Numbered from the stretch's first letter, positions 17,212 to 25,906 are shown. The stretch is DNA of 57,517 bases from Akkermansia sp. (GCA_024405455.1 JAKSOT010000003.1:1-57517); one strand, 5' to 3'. Program-made: numbers and translations. Notes: generated by a model from the sequence alone, not told the origin.

Positions 17212-17916
17212 ATGAGAACGGATGCCCTGCTGAGCCGCTTCGGCTACTGCTCCCGCAAGGAGGCCCCCGCCTGGCTGAAGGCGGGCCGCGTTGCGCTGGA
17301 CGACGGCACGGCCGTATCCGCCGCGAGGCAGAACGTGGACCCTGCGCGCGTGCTGGTGGACGGACGCCCCGTGCCGTTCCCGAACGGCCTGTACGCCGCG
17401 TTCCACAAGCCGCTGGGCTGCACCTGCAGCCACAAGGAGGACGGCGCGCTCATCTACGACCTCCTGCCGCCGGAGTGGCTGCGCCGCAACCCGCCCGTCA
17501 ACACCGTTGGCAGGCTGGACAAGGAAACCAGCGGGCTCATCCTCATCACGGACGACGGCGCGTTCGAGCACGCCATGACCAGCCCGCGCCGCCACGTGCC
17601 GAAGGTGTACGAGTTCACCACGTCCGCCCCCATCCCCGCGGAGGCGGTGGCAACCTTCGCGGCGGGCACGCTCCTGCTCAACGGGGAGACCGCCCCGTGC
17701 AAGCCGGCGGAGCTGGAAATCACCGCGGCGTGCGAGGGGCGGCTCACCCTGCACGAGGGCCGCTACCACCAGGTGCGCCGCATGCTCGCCGCCGTGGGTG
17801 CACCCGTGGTCGACCTGCAGCGCGTGGAGATTGGCCCGCTGCGCCTGGCCGACCTCAACCTGCAGCCCGGCGAGTGGCGCGCGTTCGACCCGGTTGTTTT
17901 CTCACCCCAGGCATGA
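17212..17916 (+). CDS. rsuA: RsuA/RluB-family pseudouridine synthase
   Basis: A 234-residue rRNA-modifying enzyme that isomerises a uridine. The N-terminal S4-like RNA-binding motif is LLSRFGYCSRKEA, and the catalytic motif is GRLDKETSGLILITDDG with the nucleophilic Asp near residue 103. EGRYHQVRRMLAAVG is the family's C-terminal signature. Its length matches RsuA (16S U516), but RluB/E/F cannot be excluded. ATG 17212 was chosen because it starts the S4 domain and follows a promoter-like sequence. The stop overlaps the next start (ATGA). Confidence 0.88.
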   Translation: MRTDALLSRFGYCSRKEAPAWLKAGRVALDDGTAVSAARQNVDPARVLVDGRPVPFPNGLYAAFHKPLGCTCSHKEDGALIYDLLPPEWLRRNPPVNTVGRLDKETSGLILITDDGAFEHAMTSPRRHVPKVYEFTTSAPIPAEAVATFAAGTLLLNGETAPCKPAELEITAACEGRLTLHEGRYHQVRRMLAAVGAPVVDLQRVEIGPLRLADLNLQPGEWRAFDPVVFSPQA

Positions 17917-18677
17917 GCGACCGCACGGACAGCCCCTTCGACATGCCGATAGCGGTCACCCCGGAGTTCCGCGTGCTGTACGAGGACGCGGCCGTGCTGG
18001 CGGTGGAGAAGGCGGCTCCGCTGCTCACGCATCCCACGGGCGCCAAGAACGAGCCCACCCTCTGGCACGGCGTGCGCGAGCTGCTGGCCTTCGAGCTCGC
18101 CACCGGAGGCCAGGTCTCCTTCATCAACCGCCTGGACCGCGAGACCAGCGGAATCGCCCTGGTGGCCAAGACCTCCGAGGCCGCCGCGGAGCTGGGCAAG
18201 GCCATGATGGCCCGCAAGCTCCACAAGGAATACCTGGCCGTGGTGCAGGGAGCGCCCGCGTGGGACCGCGCCTGCTGCGCGGAACCCATCCTGCGCATGG
18301 AGGACGTGGCGCCCACGCGCATCCACGTGCGCCAGTGCTGCCACCCGAACGGGAAGCCCTGCCGCACGGAGTTCGAGGTACTGCGCCGCACCGCCTCCCG
18401 CGCGCTGGTGCGCTGCATCCCGCACACCGGGCGCATGCACCAGATCCGCGTGCACCTCGCCCACCTCGGCCATTCCATCGTGGGTGACAAAATATACGGC
18501 GGAGACGAATCGTGCTATCTGGAATTCATGGAAAGCGGCTGGACTCCACAGCTCGCCGAGCGGCTGCAGTTCCCCCGCCACGCGCTGCATGCATGCAAGC
18601 TCATCTTCCCCCACAACGGTTCTACCCTCACCGTGGAATCACCCTTGCCCCCAGACCTGGACAATCTTTTGCGCTAA
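17913..18677 (+). CDS. RluA-family pseudouridine synthase
   Basis: A 254-residue enzyme of the RluA family. SFINRLDRETSGIALVAKT holds the catalytic Asp near residue 75; KEYLAVVQG, HTGRMHQIRVHLAHLGH and DKIYGG are family signatures. No S4 domain is present. The target is undetermined (23S rRNA and/or tRNA). Its ATG overlaps the previous stop, so two pseudouridine synthases of different families are translationally coupled. Confidence 0.92.
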   Translation: MSDRTDSPFDMPIAVTPEFRVLYEDAAVLAVEKAAPLLTHPTGAKNEPTLWHGVRELLAFELATGGQVSFINRLDRETSGIALVAKTSEAAAELGKAMMARKLHKEYLAVVQGAPAWDRACCAEPILRMEDVAPTRIHVRQCCHPNGKPCRTEFEVLRRTASRALVRCIPHTGRMHQIRVHLAHLGHSIVGDKIYGGDESCYLEFMESGWTPQLAERLQFPRHALHACKLIFPHNGSTLTVESPLPPDLDNLLR

Positions 18678-18732
18678 CCTCCCGGGGGCGCTCAATCCCC
18701 CAATTGCTCCCTCCACCGGTTAGTTTTTTATC

Positions 18733-18761
18733 TTGCCCATGCTTGGGGATGAGAGTAGCAT
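18733..18761 (+). promoter_or_regulatory. Promoter of the PEGA lipoprotein gene (leaderless)
   Basis: TTGCCC (18733-18738), a 17-bp spacer and TAGCAT (18756-18761), with the ATG exactly 6 bp later at 18768. Confidence 0.6.
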
Positions 18762-18767
18762 GGGGGC

Positions 18768-19151
18768 ATGAAGGCAATGCGCACCGGTATGGCAATCGTG
18801 GCGGCGGCTCTGGTATCCTGCCAGAACATGCCGCCCAAGGACTTTACCATCCACACGCAGCCGGAGGGCGCCGCCATCTCCATCAACGGGGAGAAGGTGG
18901 GCACCAGCCCGCTCACCACCAAGGTGGAGCAGACCAAGGATCTGGGTATCGTGGCGGAAAAGCCGGGGTACGAGGTGGCCGCCGTGAACGTGCAGTCCAA
19001 GCCCGGCCGCATCCGCTCCTTCCTGTGGACCAAGTGGTCCTCCAAGTCGCAGTACATCCAGGAGGACGAGGTGACGCTGCCGCTGCGCCGCGTGGAGTCG
19101 GTGGAGGACTACAAACTGAGCAAGATGCCGGAGTTCAAGATGCCGGAATAG
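18768..19151 (+). CDS. Small PEGA-domain lipoprotein
   Basis: A 127-residue lipoprotein. The signal peptide ends in lipobox ALVSC (Cys about residue 18). A PEGA-like domain follows: FTIHTQPEGAAISINGEKVG, TSPLTTKVEQ and EKPGYEVA. PEGA domains are small beta-sandwiches, often surface-exposed; no catalytic role is known. The C-terminal region is Trp/Lys-rich with a MPEFKMPE ending. The gene appears monocistronic. Confidence 0.82.
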   Translation: MKAMRTGMAIVAAALVSCQNMPPKDFTIHTQPEGAAISINGEKVGTSPLTTKVEQTKDLGIVAEKPGYEVAAVNVQSKPGRIRSFLWTKWSSKSQYIQEDEVTLPLRRVESVEDYKLSKMPEFKMPE

Positions 19152-19161
19152 GGCGCGCGTC

Positions 19162-19779
19162 CTACACGCCGAGCTCCTGCAGGATGACCTCGCGCACGCG
19201 CTGCTGCACCTCGTCGATGGTGCCGTCGGCCTCGATGCGGTGCAGCCAGGGCATCTCCATTTCGGAATACACCTTGGCCACGGCGGAGAGGAAATCCTCC
19301 CGCTCAAAGGCGTCGTGCCCGTTGCCGCGGGCGTTCATGCGCTCCAACGCCGTTTCCACGGGGATATCCAGCCAGAACGCGGCATCCGGTATGGTGGCGA
19401 ACTCCTCGTTCATCTCGCGCAGGCGCTCCACGTCCTCGCCGCTCGCGCCCTGGTAGGCCATCATGGAAAGGTAGTAGCGGTCCAGAAGCACCCACTTGCC
19501 CGCCGCCAGCGCAGGCTCGATAAAGTTTTTCACATGCTCGCGCCGGTCCTGCAGCAGGCACTCCACCTCGTCCTCCACGCTCAGGCGCTCGCCGGATTGC
19601 GCGGCCTGGCGCACCTTCATGCCCCATGGCCCGCGCGTGGGCTCGAAATCTGTCTCCACCTCGATGTCGCGTGCACGCAAATAGCGCGCAAGAAGTTCGA
19701 TTTGGGTGGACTTCCCGGTGCCGTCGATGCCCTCGAAGACAACGAGGCATCCCCTTAGGTGAGGTGTTTCAGATTCCAT
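19162..19779 (-). CDS. tmk: Thymidylate kinase
   Basis: A 205-residue dTMP kinase making dTDP for DNA synthesis. The P-loop VVFEGIDGTGKSTQIELL lies at about residues 12-30, with the DR motif WVLLDRYYLSMMAYQGA around 95, and a lid region with NARGNGHDAFEREDF. The start MESETPHLRG at 19779 fits both the family length and the closely spaced promoter; the longer frame would run into the divergent yqeY region. Confidence 0.94.
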   Translation of the reverse strand: MESETPHLRGCLVVFEGIDGTGKSTQIELLARYLRARDIEVETDFEPTRGPWGMKVRQAAQSGERLSVEDEVECLLQDRREHVKNFIEPALAAGKWVLLDRYYLSMMAYQGASGEDVERLREMNEEFATIPDAAFWLDIPVETALERMNARGNGHDAFEREDFLSAVAKVYSEMEMPWLHRIEADGTIDEVQQRVREVILQELGV

Positions 19780-19789
19780 GGTAGCGGTT

Positions 19790-19818
19790 ATGGTAGCACA
19801 TCCCGCACAGGGACTCAA
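19790..19818 (-). promoter_or_regulatory. Predicted tmk promoter (very short leader)
   Basis: On the minus strand: TTGAGT (19818-19813), a 17-bp spacer and TACCAT (19795-19790), 10 bp before the ATG. Confidence 0.5.
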
Positions 19819-19881
19819 GCACCTTTTCAGACACACTTGCGGCTTGAAAGATGGTGGGGAACGTGGTTGAATGGGTGGGTT

Positions 19882-20337
19882 ATGGCAACTATCTACGAGG
19901 AAATCACGGAACAGATGAAGGCCGCGATGCGCGGGAAGGACACTGTGGCGCTGGGTGCGCTGCGCGGGCTCAAGACCGCGCTCCAGAACGCGCAAATCGC
20001 CAAGGGCAACGTGCACGACGAGCTGCCGCCCACCGAGGTGATGAACGTCATCCGCAAGCAGATCAAGCAGCGTGAGGACTCCATCGCCATGTTCGAGCAG
20101 GCGGGCCGCGCGGATGCCGCGGACAAGGAGCGCGCGGAAATCGGCGTGCTCTCCGCGTTCCTGCCCAAGGAGATGACGGAGGCGGAAATCCTGCCCGTGC
20201 TGGAGGCGGTGATAGCGGAGCTGGGCGCGACCACCAAGAAGGACATGGGCCGCGTGATGAAGGAGATGCAGGCCCGCACGGAGGGGCGCGCCCCGGGCAA
20301 GCTGCTCTCCCGGCTGGTGGGTTCCAAGCTTTCCTGA
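19882..20337 (+). CDS. yqeY: GatB/YqeY domain protein
   Basis: A 151-residue YqeY-like protein, homologous to the C-terminal tail of GatB. EEITEQMKAAMRGKDTVALG at the start, IRKQIKQREDSIAMFEQAGR in the middle and FLPKEMTEAEI are family landmarks. Molecular function is not settled; tRNA-related roles are assumed from homology. ATG 19882 matches the family start. It heads a same-strand run leading into ispD (8-bp gap). Confidence 0.92.
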   Translation: MATIYEEITEQMKAAMRGKDTVALGALRGLKTALQNAQIAKGNVHDELPPTEVMNVIRKQIKQREDSIAMFEQAGRADAADKERAEIGVLSAFLPKEMTEAEILPVLEAVIAELGATTKKDMGRVMKEMQARTEGRAPGKLLSRLVGSKLS

Positions 20338-20345
20338 ACGCCGCC

Positions 20346-21014
20346 ATGTTCTGCGCCGTCATCGTAGCCGCCGGAAGCGGCCGCCGCGCCGGGTTCGACA
20401 AATTGTCCGCCCCGCTGGACGGCGTGCCCGTGCTGCGCCGCAGCGTGGACGCATTCGTGTCCGCGGGCTGCGATGCCGTGGTGGTGGTGTGTCCGGCAGA
20501 GCGGTGGGAGGCCACCGGGCTGGCCGCGGCGCAGTTCCCCGTTCCCGTGGTGCGCGTGGACGGCGGGGCGGAGCGCCGGGATTCCGTGGCGGCGGGCTTG
20601 GATGCCCTGCCGAACGGAACGGATTTGGTGGCCGTGCACGACGGCGCGCGCCCGCTCATCACCGCGGAGGGCATCCGCCGCTGCGCGGAGGCCGCGCGGG
20701 AGACGGGTGCCGCCGCATGCGCGCATCCCGTGGTGGACACGCTCAAGCGCGCGGACGAACACGATTGCACCCTGCCGGAGGCGGTGAGCCGCGAGCACCT
20801 GTGGGGCATGGAGACGCCGCAGATTTTCAGGCTCCCCCTGCTGCGGGAGGCCTACAAGCTGGTGAAGGCGCGCGGGCTGGCGGTCACGGACGAGGTTTCC
20901 GCCGTGGAGGCCGCGGGCGTGCAGACGCGTCTGGTGCAGGTGGGCGCCAACATGAAAATCACCCTGCCCGGTGATTTGGAATTGGCCGAACTGATTTGGA
21001 AACACCGCGCGTGA
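20346..21014 (+). CDS. ispD: 2-C-methyl-D-erythritol 4-phosphate cytidylyltransferase
   Basis: A 222-residue enzyme that joins CTP and MEP in the non-mevalonate isoprenoid pathway. The nucleotide-binding motif VIVAAGSGRRAGFDK lies at the N-terminus, GGAERRDSVAAGL and VAVHDGARPLIT follow, and TPQIFRLPLL plus VTDEVSAVEAAG close the order. Its TGA overlaps the next ATG by one base. Confidence 0.94.
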   Translation: MFCAVIVAAGSGRRAGFDKLSAPLDGVPVLRRSVDAFVSAGCDAVVVVCPAERWEATGLAAAQFPVPVVRVDGGAERRDSVAAGLDALPNGTDLVAVHDGARPLITAEGIRRCAEAARETGAAACAHPVVDTLKRADEHDCTLPEAVSREHLWGMETPQIFRLPLLREAYKLVKARGLAVTDEVSAVEAAGVQTRLVQVGANMKITLPGDLELAELIWKHRA

Positions 21015-21772
21015 TGCCCGCCCCTCCCCACACGGAGCCCCGCCCCGCGTGGGTTATCGGCACAGGCTTCCTGGGCGCGGAGCTGCTGCGCGCGCTGCCC
21101 CATGCCGTGGGTATCGACTGCACCGCGCCCGCGGATGTGCAGGGCGACGCCGCAGACATGTCCGTGCTGGCGCGGGCGGCGGGCCTGCTGGCACCGGAAT
21201 GGGTGTTCTGCTGCACCGCCACGCACGGCGGGGATGCCGCCGCCTACCGCCATGCATACGCGGATGTGGTGTCCGCGCTGCCGCCGCATGTGCGCGTGGT
21301 GTTCTGCTCGTCAACCTCCGTGGAGCATGCGGAAGGCGAGCGCCAACAAATTTTGCGTGCGGCGGAGGATGCCGTGCTGGCGCGCGGCGGCGTGGTGGCG
21401 CGCCTTTCCGCGCTGTACGGACCCGGCCGCTGCGAGCTGCTGCGCCGCCACCTGGCGGGCGAGCCCAAGCTGGCGGGCGCGCCGGAGCGCATGCTGAACT
21501 ACCTCCACGTGCAGGATGCCGTGGCTGCGCTGCTGGTGCTGGCGCAATCGGGCGAGTCCCGCCGCTACACCGTGTGCGGGGAAAGTTTTTCCAAGGCGGA
21601 GGCGTACGCCCTGCTGGAGCGCCTGACGGGCGTGCCGGCCGCGGATGCGGATGCCGCGCCCTCCCACCGCGGCTGCGGCGGCGAGGCTGCCGACAGCTCC
21701 GCCATCCGCGCCCTCGGTTGGAGCCCGCGGCACGCCTTTGCTGATTTTGTGACCCGTCATTGCCATGCGTGA
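21014..21772 (+). CDS. NAD(P)-binding Rossmann / SDR-type protein
   Basis: A 252-residue protein with an N-terminal dinucleotide-binding motif ([15 protein letters not shown]), a [15 protein letters not shown] strand-loop in the position of the extended-SDR catalytic Ser, [10 protein letters not shown] and [18 protein letters not shown]. This matches epimerase/dehydratase-like short-chain dehydrogenases. The usual YxxxK pair is not evident, so catalytic competence is uncertain. The start at 21014 overlaps the ispD stop by 1 bp and its own stop overlaps the DnaJ gene by 8 bp. Confidence 0.82.
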   Translation: MPAPPHTEPRPAWVIGTGFLGAELLRALPHAVGIDCTAPADVQGDAADMSVLARAAGLLAPEWVFCCTATHGGDAAAYRHAYADVVSALPPHVRVVFCSSTSVEHAEGERQQILRAAEDAVLARGGVVARLSALYGPGRCELLRRHLAGEPKLAGAPERMLNYLHVQDAVAALLVLAQSGESRRYTVCGESFSKAEAYALLERLTGVPAADADAAPSHRGCGGEAADSSAIRALGWSPRHAFADFVTRHCHA

Positions 21773-22574
21773 CGACCTCTACCAGCTTCTGGATGTAGAC
21801 CCCTCCGCCACGCAGGAGGAGCTGAAGGCCGCCTACCGCCGCCAGGCCAAGAAATTCCACCCCGACCGCAACGGCGGCGACCCCGCCGCGGAGGAGCGTT
21901 TCAAGGACATCGTGGAAGCCTACCGCATACTGGGCGACCCCGCCGAGCGCGAGCTCTACGATGCCGACTGCGAGCGCGATCGCAAGTACGCGGGCGCGCC
22001 GGAGCTGGCCGCCATGCGCCGCAACATACGCGTGTCCGCACGCCACGGGCGCGAGCGCCGCGAGAACCGCGCCAACCGCCGGGAGCGTGGACGCGAACGC
22101 GAGCATGGGAAGCGCACCTACGCGCCGCCGCGGCCAAGCCTCTTCTTCCTGGGGCGCAACCGCAAGGTGAGCATGTGGCACCTGCTGGCGTTCTACGCCG
22201 CGGCCGCCGCGCTGTTCATCCCCGCCGTGAGCAAATCATGCCAGATGATGGGCGGGAATGAGGAAAAGAGCTGGAAGCCGTCGGAAAGCAACCTCACGCC
22301 GGAGGAAATCCGCGCCCGCGCGCTGGATGCCATCGCCCAACTGCACCAGCAGGCGGAGGCCGGCGATGCTGACGCCCAGTTCAAGCTCGGCCTCATCCTC
22401 TATTCCGGCATGGGCGTGGAGGCGGACCGCCCCGCCGCGCGCGAGTGGTGGCAGAAGGCCGCCGCCAACGGCCACCCCAAGGCCGCGGACTACCTGAAAC
22501 GCTTCACCAACACCGCTCCGCCCCCCGTGGAGGACACCAACCCGCCCGTCATCCGCGCAGCACAGCCGGAATGA
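21765..22574 (+). CDS. J-domain membrane protein with C-terminal Sel1-like repeat
   Basis: A 269-residue protein. Residues 4-65 form a J domain ([20 protein letters not shown] with HPD in [10 protein letters not shown]), which stimulates Hsp70 ATPase. An Arg-rich stretch (about 85-120) comes next, then a single transmembrane segment (about 145-162), and a Sel1-like repeat ([20 protein letters not shown]) at about 200-245. The layout suggests a cytoplasmic J domain tethered to the membrane with the Sel1 repeat outside, recruiting DnaK. That topology is inference from the positive-inside rule. Confidence 0.87.
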   Translation: MRDDLYQLLDVDPSATQEELKAAYRRQAKKFHPDRNGGDPAAEERFKDIVEAYRILGDPAERELYDADCERDRKYAGAPELAAMRRNIRVSARHGRERRENRANRRERGREREHGKRTYAPPRPSLFFLGRNRKVSMWHLLAFYAAAAALFIPAVSKSCQMMGGNEEKSWKPSESNLTPEEIRARALDAIAQLHQQAEAGDADAQFKLGLILYSGMGVEADRPAAREWWQKAAANGHPKAADYLKRFTNTAPPPVEDTNPPVIRAAQPE

Positions 22575-22598
22575 CAGCTCCCGCCGGCATTGAGAGAT

Positions 22599-23111
22599 AT
22601 GGAACAGGAACAATCCAGTGAACAAAACATCCAGGGCAACCTCTGGGAGGACGCCTGGCACGCTTTCACGCACCCCTGGCGTTTCCGTGGACGCGCCGCG
22701 CGGCGCGAGTTCTGGGGCTACGTGCTTTTCGCCGCATGCCTGGCGTACGGCATGGAGCTGGTGTGGTCCGTTTGCCAAACCGCGGGATTGGATGCGGAGA
22801 TGGTGGTCACCGTGGCGGGGCGTATCCTGCAAGTGTTGGGCGCGTGGGTGCTGCTGGCCCTGCTGGCCGCGGCGGTCCGCCGCCTGCACGACACCCAACA
22901 CAGCGGCTGGTGGCTCCTGGCTCCCCCCGTCACCACCGCGCTGAGCATCTACACGGGTTGCCTGTTTGAAGGCACCATCAAGTCGGTGGACGGGCCGAAC
23001 GAGATACTCGGCCTGCTCTCCTACGCCGCGTGGGGCGTCACCTTCCTCTTCTGCATCTACATCCTGGTGCAGCTGGTCATGCCCTCCTGGCACGTGCCCA
23101 ACGGGGATTAG
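22599..23111 (+). CDS. DUF805-family inner-membrane protein
   Basis: A 170-residue membrane protein. FRFRGRAARREFWGYVLF-like and VRRLHDTQHSGWWLLAPP segments are the DUF805 signatures. Four hydrophobic segments are visible. ATG 22599 was chosen over a TTG at 22590. Function of DUF805 is unknown. It lies 24 bp after the J-domain gene and is probably the last gene of that unit. Confidence 0.88.
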   Translation: MEQEQSSEQNIQGNLWEDAWHAFTHPWRFRGRAARREFWGYVLFAACLAYGMELVWSVCQTAGLDAEMVVTVAGRILQVLGAWVLLALLAAAVRRLHDTQHSGWWLLAPPVTTALSIYTGCLFEGTIKSVDGPNEILGLLSYAAWGVTFLFCIYILVQLVMPSWHVPNGD

Positions 23112-23148
23112 CGCCAACACCCCCTCACCAATCATCCTGCGGCGCGGT

Positions 23149-23928
23149 TTATTCGCGGTTTTCCCTTTCCTGCAACCAGCGTTGCCGCTCCTCCTCGAAC
23201 TCCTGGGCTTTCTTAATGTGGACGGCCCATGGCAGTCCCTCTTCCAAGCCCTTTTTCAGCATGGCGTCGGCAATATCCTGGCGCCCGGTCTCCATGTACA
23301 CGAGCCACAGGCCGCCGGGCGCGGACTGATCGCCCGCGGCCTCCGCTTTATTGAACCATTGCTCCGCCTGCGCCAAATCCTTCTCCACACCCTCCCCGAG
23401 CCTGTACATCGAGGCGACCTGGTACATGCAGTACGCGTTATTGCGCAGGGCGGCTTCCCTGTACCAATGGAAGGCACTTAGCTGCATTTGCCTCCGCGCC
23501 GTCATGTCGTCGGGGCGGCTGTAGTCGTAGAACCGCGCCAGGGTCTCCATGTGCTTTGGGTTTCCCTGCCGCGCGGCCGCCAGCAGCCACCTCTCGCTCT
23601 TGGGTCCCCTGTCCTTGATGGAGGAATAGCGGTTGGCGCGATACGGGGGATACGTATCCAGCACGCGCCCCAGATAGCTCTGCGCGTCCGCATCCCCCTT
23701 CTGCGCCGCCACCACCCACAGCACATCAGACAAGGTGTCATCAGCGCGGCCCAGCGTGCGCGCGTACGCCAGGCAATCCTCCGCCGTCCGTTCTTCCTCC
23801 GCCAGGTAAATCTCCGCGGCGCGGTATTGCCGCAGCTCGTCGCGCATGCCGCTGTTTTGGTACAGCAGGATGAGAGACAGCACGGCCAGGGAGATAATCC
23901 CGGCCCTCTTGATGGTGGTCGCTTTCAT
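23149..23928 (-). CDS. Membrane-anchored Sel1-repeat protein
   Basis: A 259-residue protein with an N-terminal signal anchor (about residues 8-24, ISLAVLSLILLY) and Sel1-type repeats: AAQKGDADAQSYLGRVLDTY, AARQGNPKHMETLARFYDYS, AALRNNAYCMYQVASMYRLG and AEAAGDQSAPGGLWLVYMET. It probably scaffolds periplasmic interactions; partner unknown. Sel1 units also occur in the convergent J-domain gene, so the two might belong to one process. AGGAAG lies about 8 bp before the ATG, one of the few Shine-Dalgarno-like sites here. Confidence 0.86.
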   Translation of the reverse strand: MKATTIKRAGIISLAVLSLILLYQNSGMRDELRQYRAAEIYLAEEERTAEDCLAYARTLGRADDTLSDVLWVVAAQKGDADAQSYLGRVLDTYPPYRANRYSSIKDRGPKSERWLLAAARQGNPKHMETLARFYDYSRPDDMTARRQMQLSAFHWYREAALRNNAYCMYQVASMYRLGEGVEKDLAQAEQWFNKAEAAGDQSAPGGLWLVYMETGRQDIADAMLKKGLEEGLPWAVHIKKAQEFEEERQRWLQERENRE

Positions 23929-23944
23929 GGCTCTTCCTGTACCT

Positions 23945-23973
23945 ATAATACACGACCCGCCCCCAATGCACAA
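23945..23973 (-). promoter_or_regulatory. Predicted promoter of the Sel1 gene
   Basis: On the minus strand: TTGTGC (23973-23968), a 17-bp spacer and TATTAT (23950-23945), 16 bp before the ATG. Confidence 0.5.
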
Positions 23974-24074
23974 AGAAAATGGAAAAATGACAAAACAAAC
24001 GGCTTCTAGCCGCCCAGATTCGCCTTGCGGGGAAACCTCTATTGCAAAAAAACAAAAACTTGGAAAAACATTAT

Positions 24075-24127
24075 AAAATATGCATATTTTGTCTTGACAT
24101 ACCAATGAAAACAAGCTATTTTTCATT
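24075..24127 (+). promoter_or_regulatory. abiE promoter with two palindromes
   Basis: TTGACA (24094-24099), a 17-bp spacer and TATTTT (24117-24122), with the ATG 8 bp later. A perfect 16-bp palindrome AAAATATGCATATTTT (24075-24090) ends 3 bp before the -35 box. A second inverted repeat, AATGAAAA (24104-24111) with TTTTCATT (24120-24127), spans the spacer, -10 box and transcription start. Both are positioned for repression by a DNA-binding antitoxin. Confidence 0.75.
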
Positions 24128-24130
24128 TGC

Positions 24131-24763
24131 ATGGCATTACCGAAGGGAGAGAGAAGCCTGGAACAGAAAATCCTGGCCAGACTGGTCAGGAACGGGAAGG
24201 GCTATGTCTTTTCCAACCATGATTTCCTGGATTTGGGCAAGGACACCTCGGTCGCATGGAGCCTCATGCAGCTCAAAAGGCGCGGCACCATCCGCCAGCT
24301 TTTGCGCGGGTTGTACGACTACCCGCGGTACAGCCAACGGCTCGGGGAGACTGTTGCACCGGACCTGTACAAGGCTGCACAAGCGCTGGCGCGCAAGTTT
24401 GCGTGGACCATCCAGCCGAGCGGCGGCACCGCGCTCAACGCCCTTGGGTTGAGCTCCCAGGTTCCCATGCGGCTTGTCTTTCTGTCTGACGGCCCCAGCC
24501 GCACCTACCGTTTTGGGAAACGGGACCTGCGCTTTGTTCACGTTGCCACGCGCAAAAGCCAGTTCTCTTCCCCGCAATCGGGCCTTGTCATTCAAGCCTT
24601 GATGGAACTCGGCAAAGACCACATCACGCGGGGCACCATATCGAAGATTGCCGACGCCATCACGCCCGCCACCCGCAAGGCGCTGGGCAAGGACCTCATG
24701 CACACCCCGGAATGGTGCCGCAACGCCATCAGGCAAATCATCACCGAACACGACCATGAATAG
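24131..24763 (+). CDS. abiEi: AbiEi-like antitoxin (DUF6088 type)
   Basis: A 210-residue protein with an N-terminal winged-helix-like region (SLEQKILARLVRNGKGYVFS to YDYPRY, about residues 9-68) followed by the domain found in AbiEi-type antitoxins (WTIQPSGGTALNALGLSSQV, VFLSDGPSRTYRFGKRDLRF). AbiEi antitoxins repress their own promoter and counteract the AbiEii nucleotidyltransferase. Gene order (antitoxin first) and an 8-bp overlap with the next start are typical of abiE. AT-rich upstream DNA suggests transfer. Confidence 0.85.
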   Translation: MALPKGERSLEQKILARLVRNGKGYVFSNHDFLDLGKDTSVAWSLMQLKRRGTIRQLLRGLYDYPRYSQRLGETVAPDLYKAAQALARKFAWTIQPSGGTALNALGLSSQVPMRLVFLSDGPSRTYRFGKRDLRFVHVATRKSQFSSPQSGLVIQALMELGKDHITRGTISKIADAITPATRKALGKDLMHTPEWCRNAIRQIITEHDHE

Positions 24764-25787
24764 CATTGCCGCCCTACCGTCGGAGGAGCGACGGGAAATT
24801 GTCATCCAAACATCCGCTCGCACGGGGATGAGCCCCGCCATCATTGAGAAAGATTTCTGGGTGTGCTGGGTGCTCGACCGCCTGTTCCGCTCATCCCTCA
24901 AGGAAAAGATTATCTTCAAGGGTGGCACCAGCTTGTCCAAGGCCTACCACCTCATCAACAGGTTTTCCGAGGACATCGACCTCATTCTGGACTGGAGCGA
25001 TTTCGCGGCGCTGAACCAGGGCGACCCCGCACAACGCCTCGGCAAGAGCCCGCGCAAGAAAATGCTGGACGCGCTGGATTCCTGGGGACTGGACTGCATA
25101 GAGTCCGTTGTCCTCCCTGTGGTGCAGCAGGAGTGTGGCGAGCTCTGCGCCGCGCACCTGTCCGACACCGCGCCGGAAACCATCGTGATTGAATATCCCA
25201 AGTCATTCCAGACGGAGTATGTCAAAAGTGCCATCCTGCTGGAAATCGGACCCAAGGCGGCGTGGAACCCGCACCGCACGGTTCAGATTTCTCCATACAT
25301 CGCGGAGGAATACCCGCAGCTGTTCCAATCTCCCTCTTTCCCCGTAACCGTCACCACGGCTGAACGCGCGTTCTGGGAGAAGCTCACCATCCTCCACGCC
25401 CAGGCGCAGCGTCCGTCGCCACTGCCGGAACGATATGCCCGCCACTACTACGACAGCATCATGATGGCGCGCAACGCAGAATTGAAGGCGTCCGCTTTCG
25501 CCCATGTGAAGCTCTTGTACGCCGTGGCATCGTTTAAGCACTACTTCTACCACGCCGGGTGGGCCGACTACCCCAACGCCGTGCCGGGGCGGATGCATCT
25601 CATGCCCAAAGGTCATATTCTGGAGGGCCTGACGCGCGACTACGCCAAGATGCAAGTCACCATGCTGCCCGATGACGCTCCGGCGCTTATCGATATCCTG
25701 CAAGAGCTGCAGCGGCTCGAAAATGAGGTCAACTCTCTGACTCCTCTAGCTCTCGATATCAGAAACTATCCCGATATGCATCCCTAG
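24756..25787 (+). CDS. abiEii: AbiEii/AbiGii-type nucleotidyltransferase toxin
   Basis: A 343-residue toxin of the AbiEii family. FKGGTSLSKAYHLINRFSED contains the GGTS nucleotidyltransferase motif (Gly about 56), and DIDL (Asp73, Asp75) is the metal-binding pair. RAFWEKLTILHA and RYARHYYDS downstream agree with the family. Such toxins block growth by transferring nucleotides to tRNA or similar targets, and act in phage abortive infection. Start ATG 24756 lies inside the antitoxin's last codons, so translation is coupled. The catalytic residues appear intact. Confidence 0.9.
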   Translation: MNSIAALPSEERREIVIQTSARTGMSPAIIEKDFWVCWVLDRLFRSSLKEKIIFKGGTSLSKAYHLINRFSEDIDLILDWSDFAALNQGDPAQRLGKSPRKKMLDALDSWGLDCIESVVLPVVQQECGELCAAHLSDTAPETIVIEYPKSFQTEYVKSAILLEIGPKAAWNPHRTVQISPYIAEEYPQLFQSPSFPVTVTTAERAFWEKLTILHAQAQRPSPLPERYARHYYDSIMMARNAELKASAFAHVKLLYAVASFKHYFYHAGWADYPNAVPGRMHLMPKGHILEGLTRDYAKMQVTMLPDDAPALIDILQELQRLENEVNSLTPLALDIRNYPDMHP

Positions 25788-25847
25788 CGCCAAGGTCTGC
25801 CTATCCATCTGACGTCGAAGTCATATTCTGCGCCGCACGGGGCAAAC

Positions 25848-25877
25848 TTGACGCAAGGGGGGCGGGTGGGGTAGAAT
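25848..25877 (+). promoter_or_regulatory. Promoter of the GTPase/GAP1 operon
   Basis: TTGACG (25848-25853), an 18-bp G-rich spacer and TAGAAT (25872-25877). The ATG at 25907 gives a leader of about 23 nt. The only promoter seen for the five-gene run ending at 31713. Confidence 0.55.
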
Positions 25878-25906
25878 ACCCGCGGGCGGGCGTGCCCGTG
25901 GAAAGC

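Noticed and set aside
18684..18701. GGGGG/CCCCC hairpin after the RluA-family gene
   Set aside because: The stem is only 5 bp and no T-run follows, so it is too weak to call a terminator.
20996..22592. TTG starts at 20996 and 22590 (also 13103 and 52437)
   Set aside because: Each is followed within a few codons by an ATG that fits the overlap, promoter or family length better.
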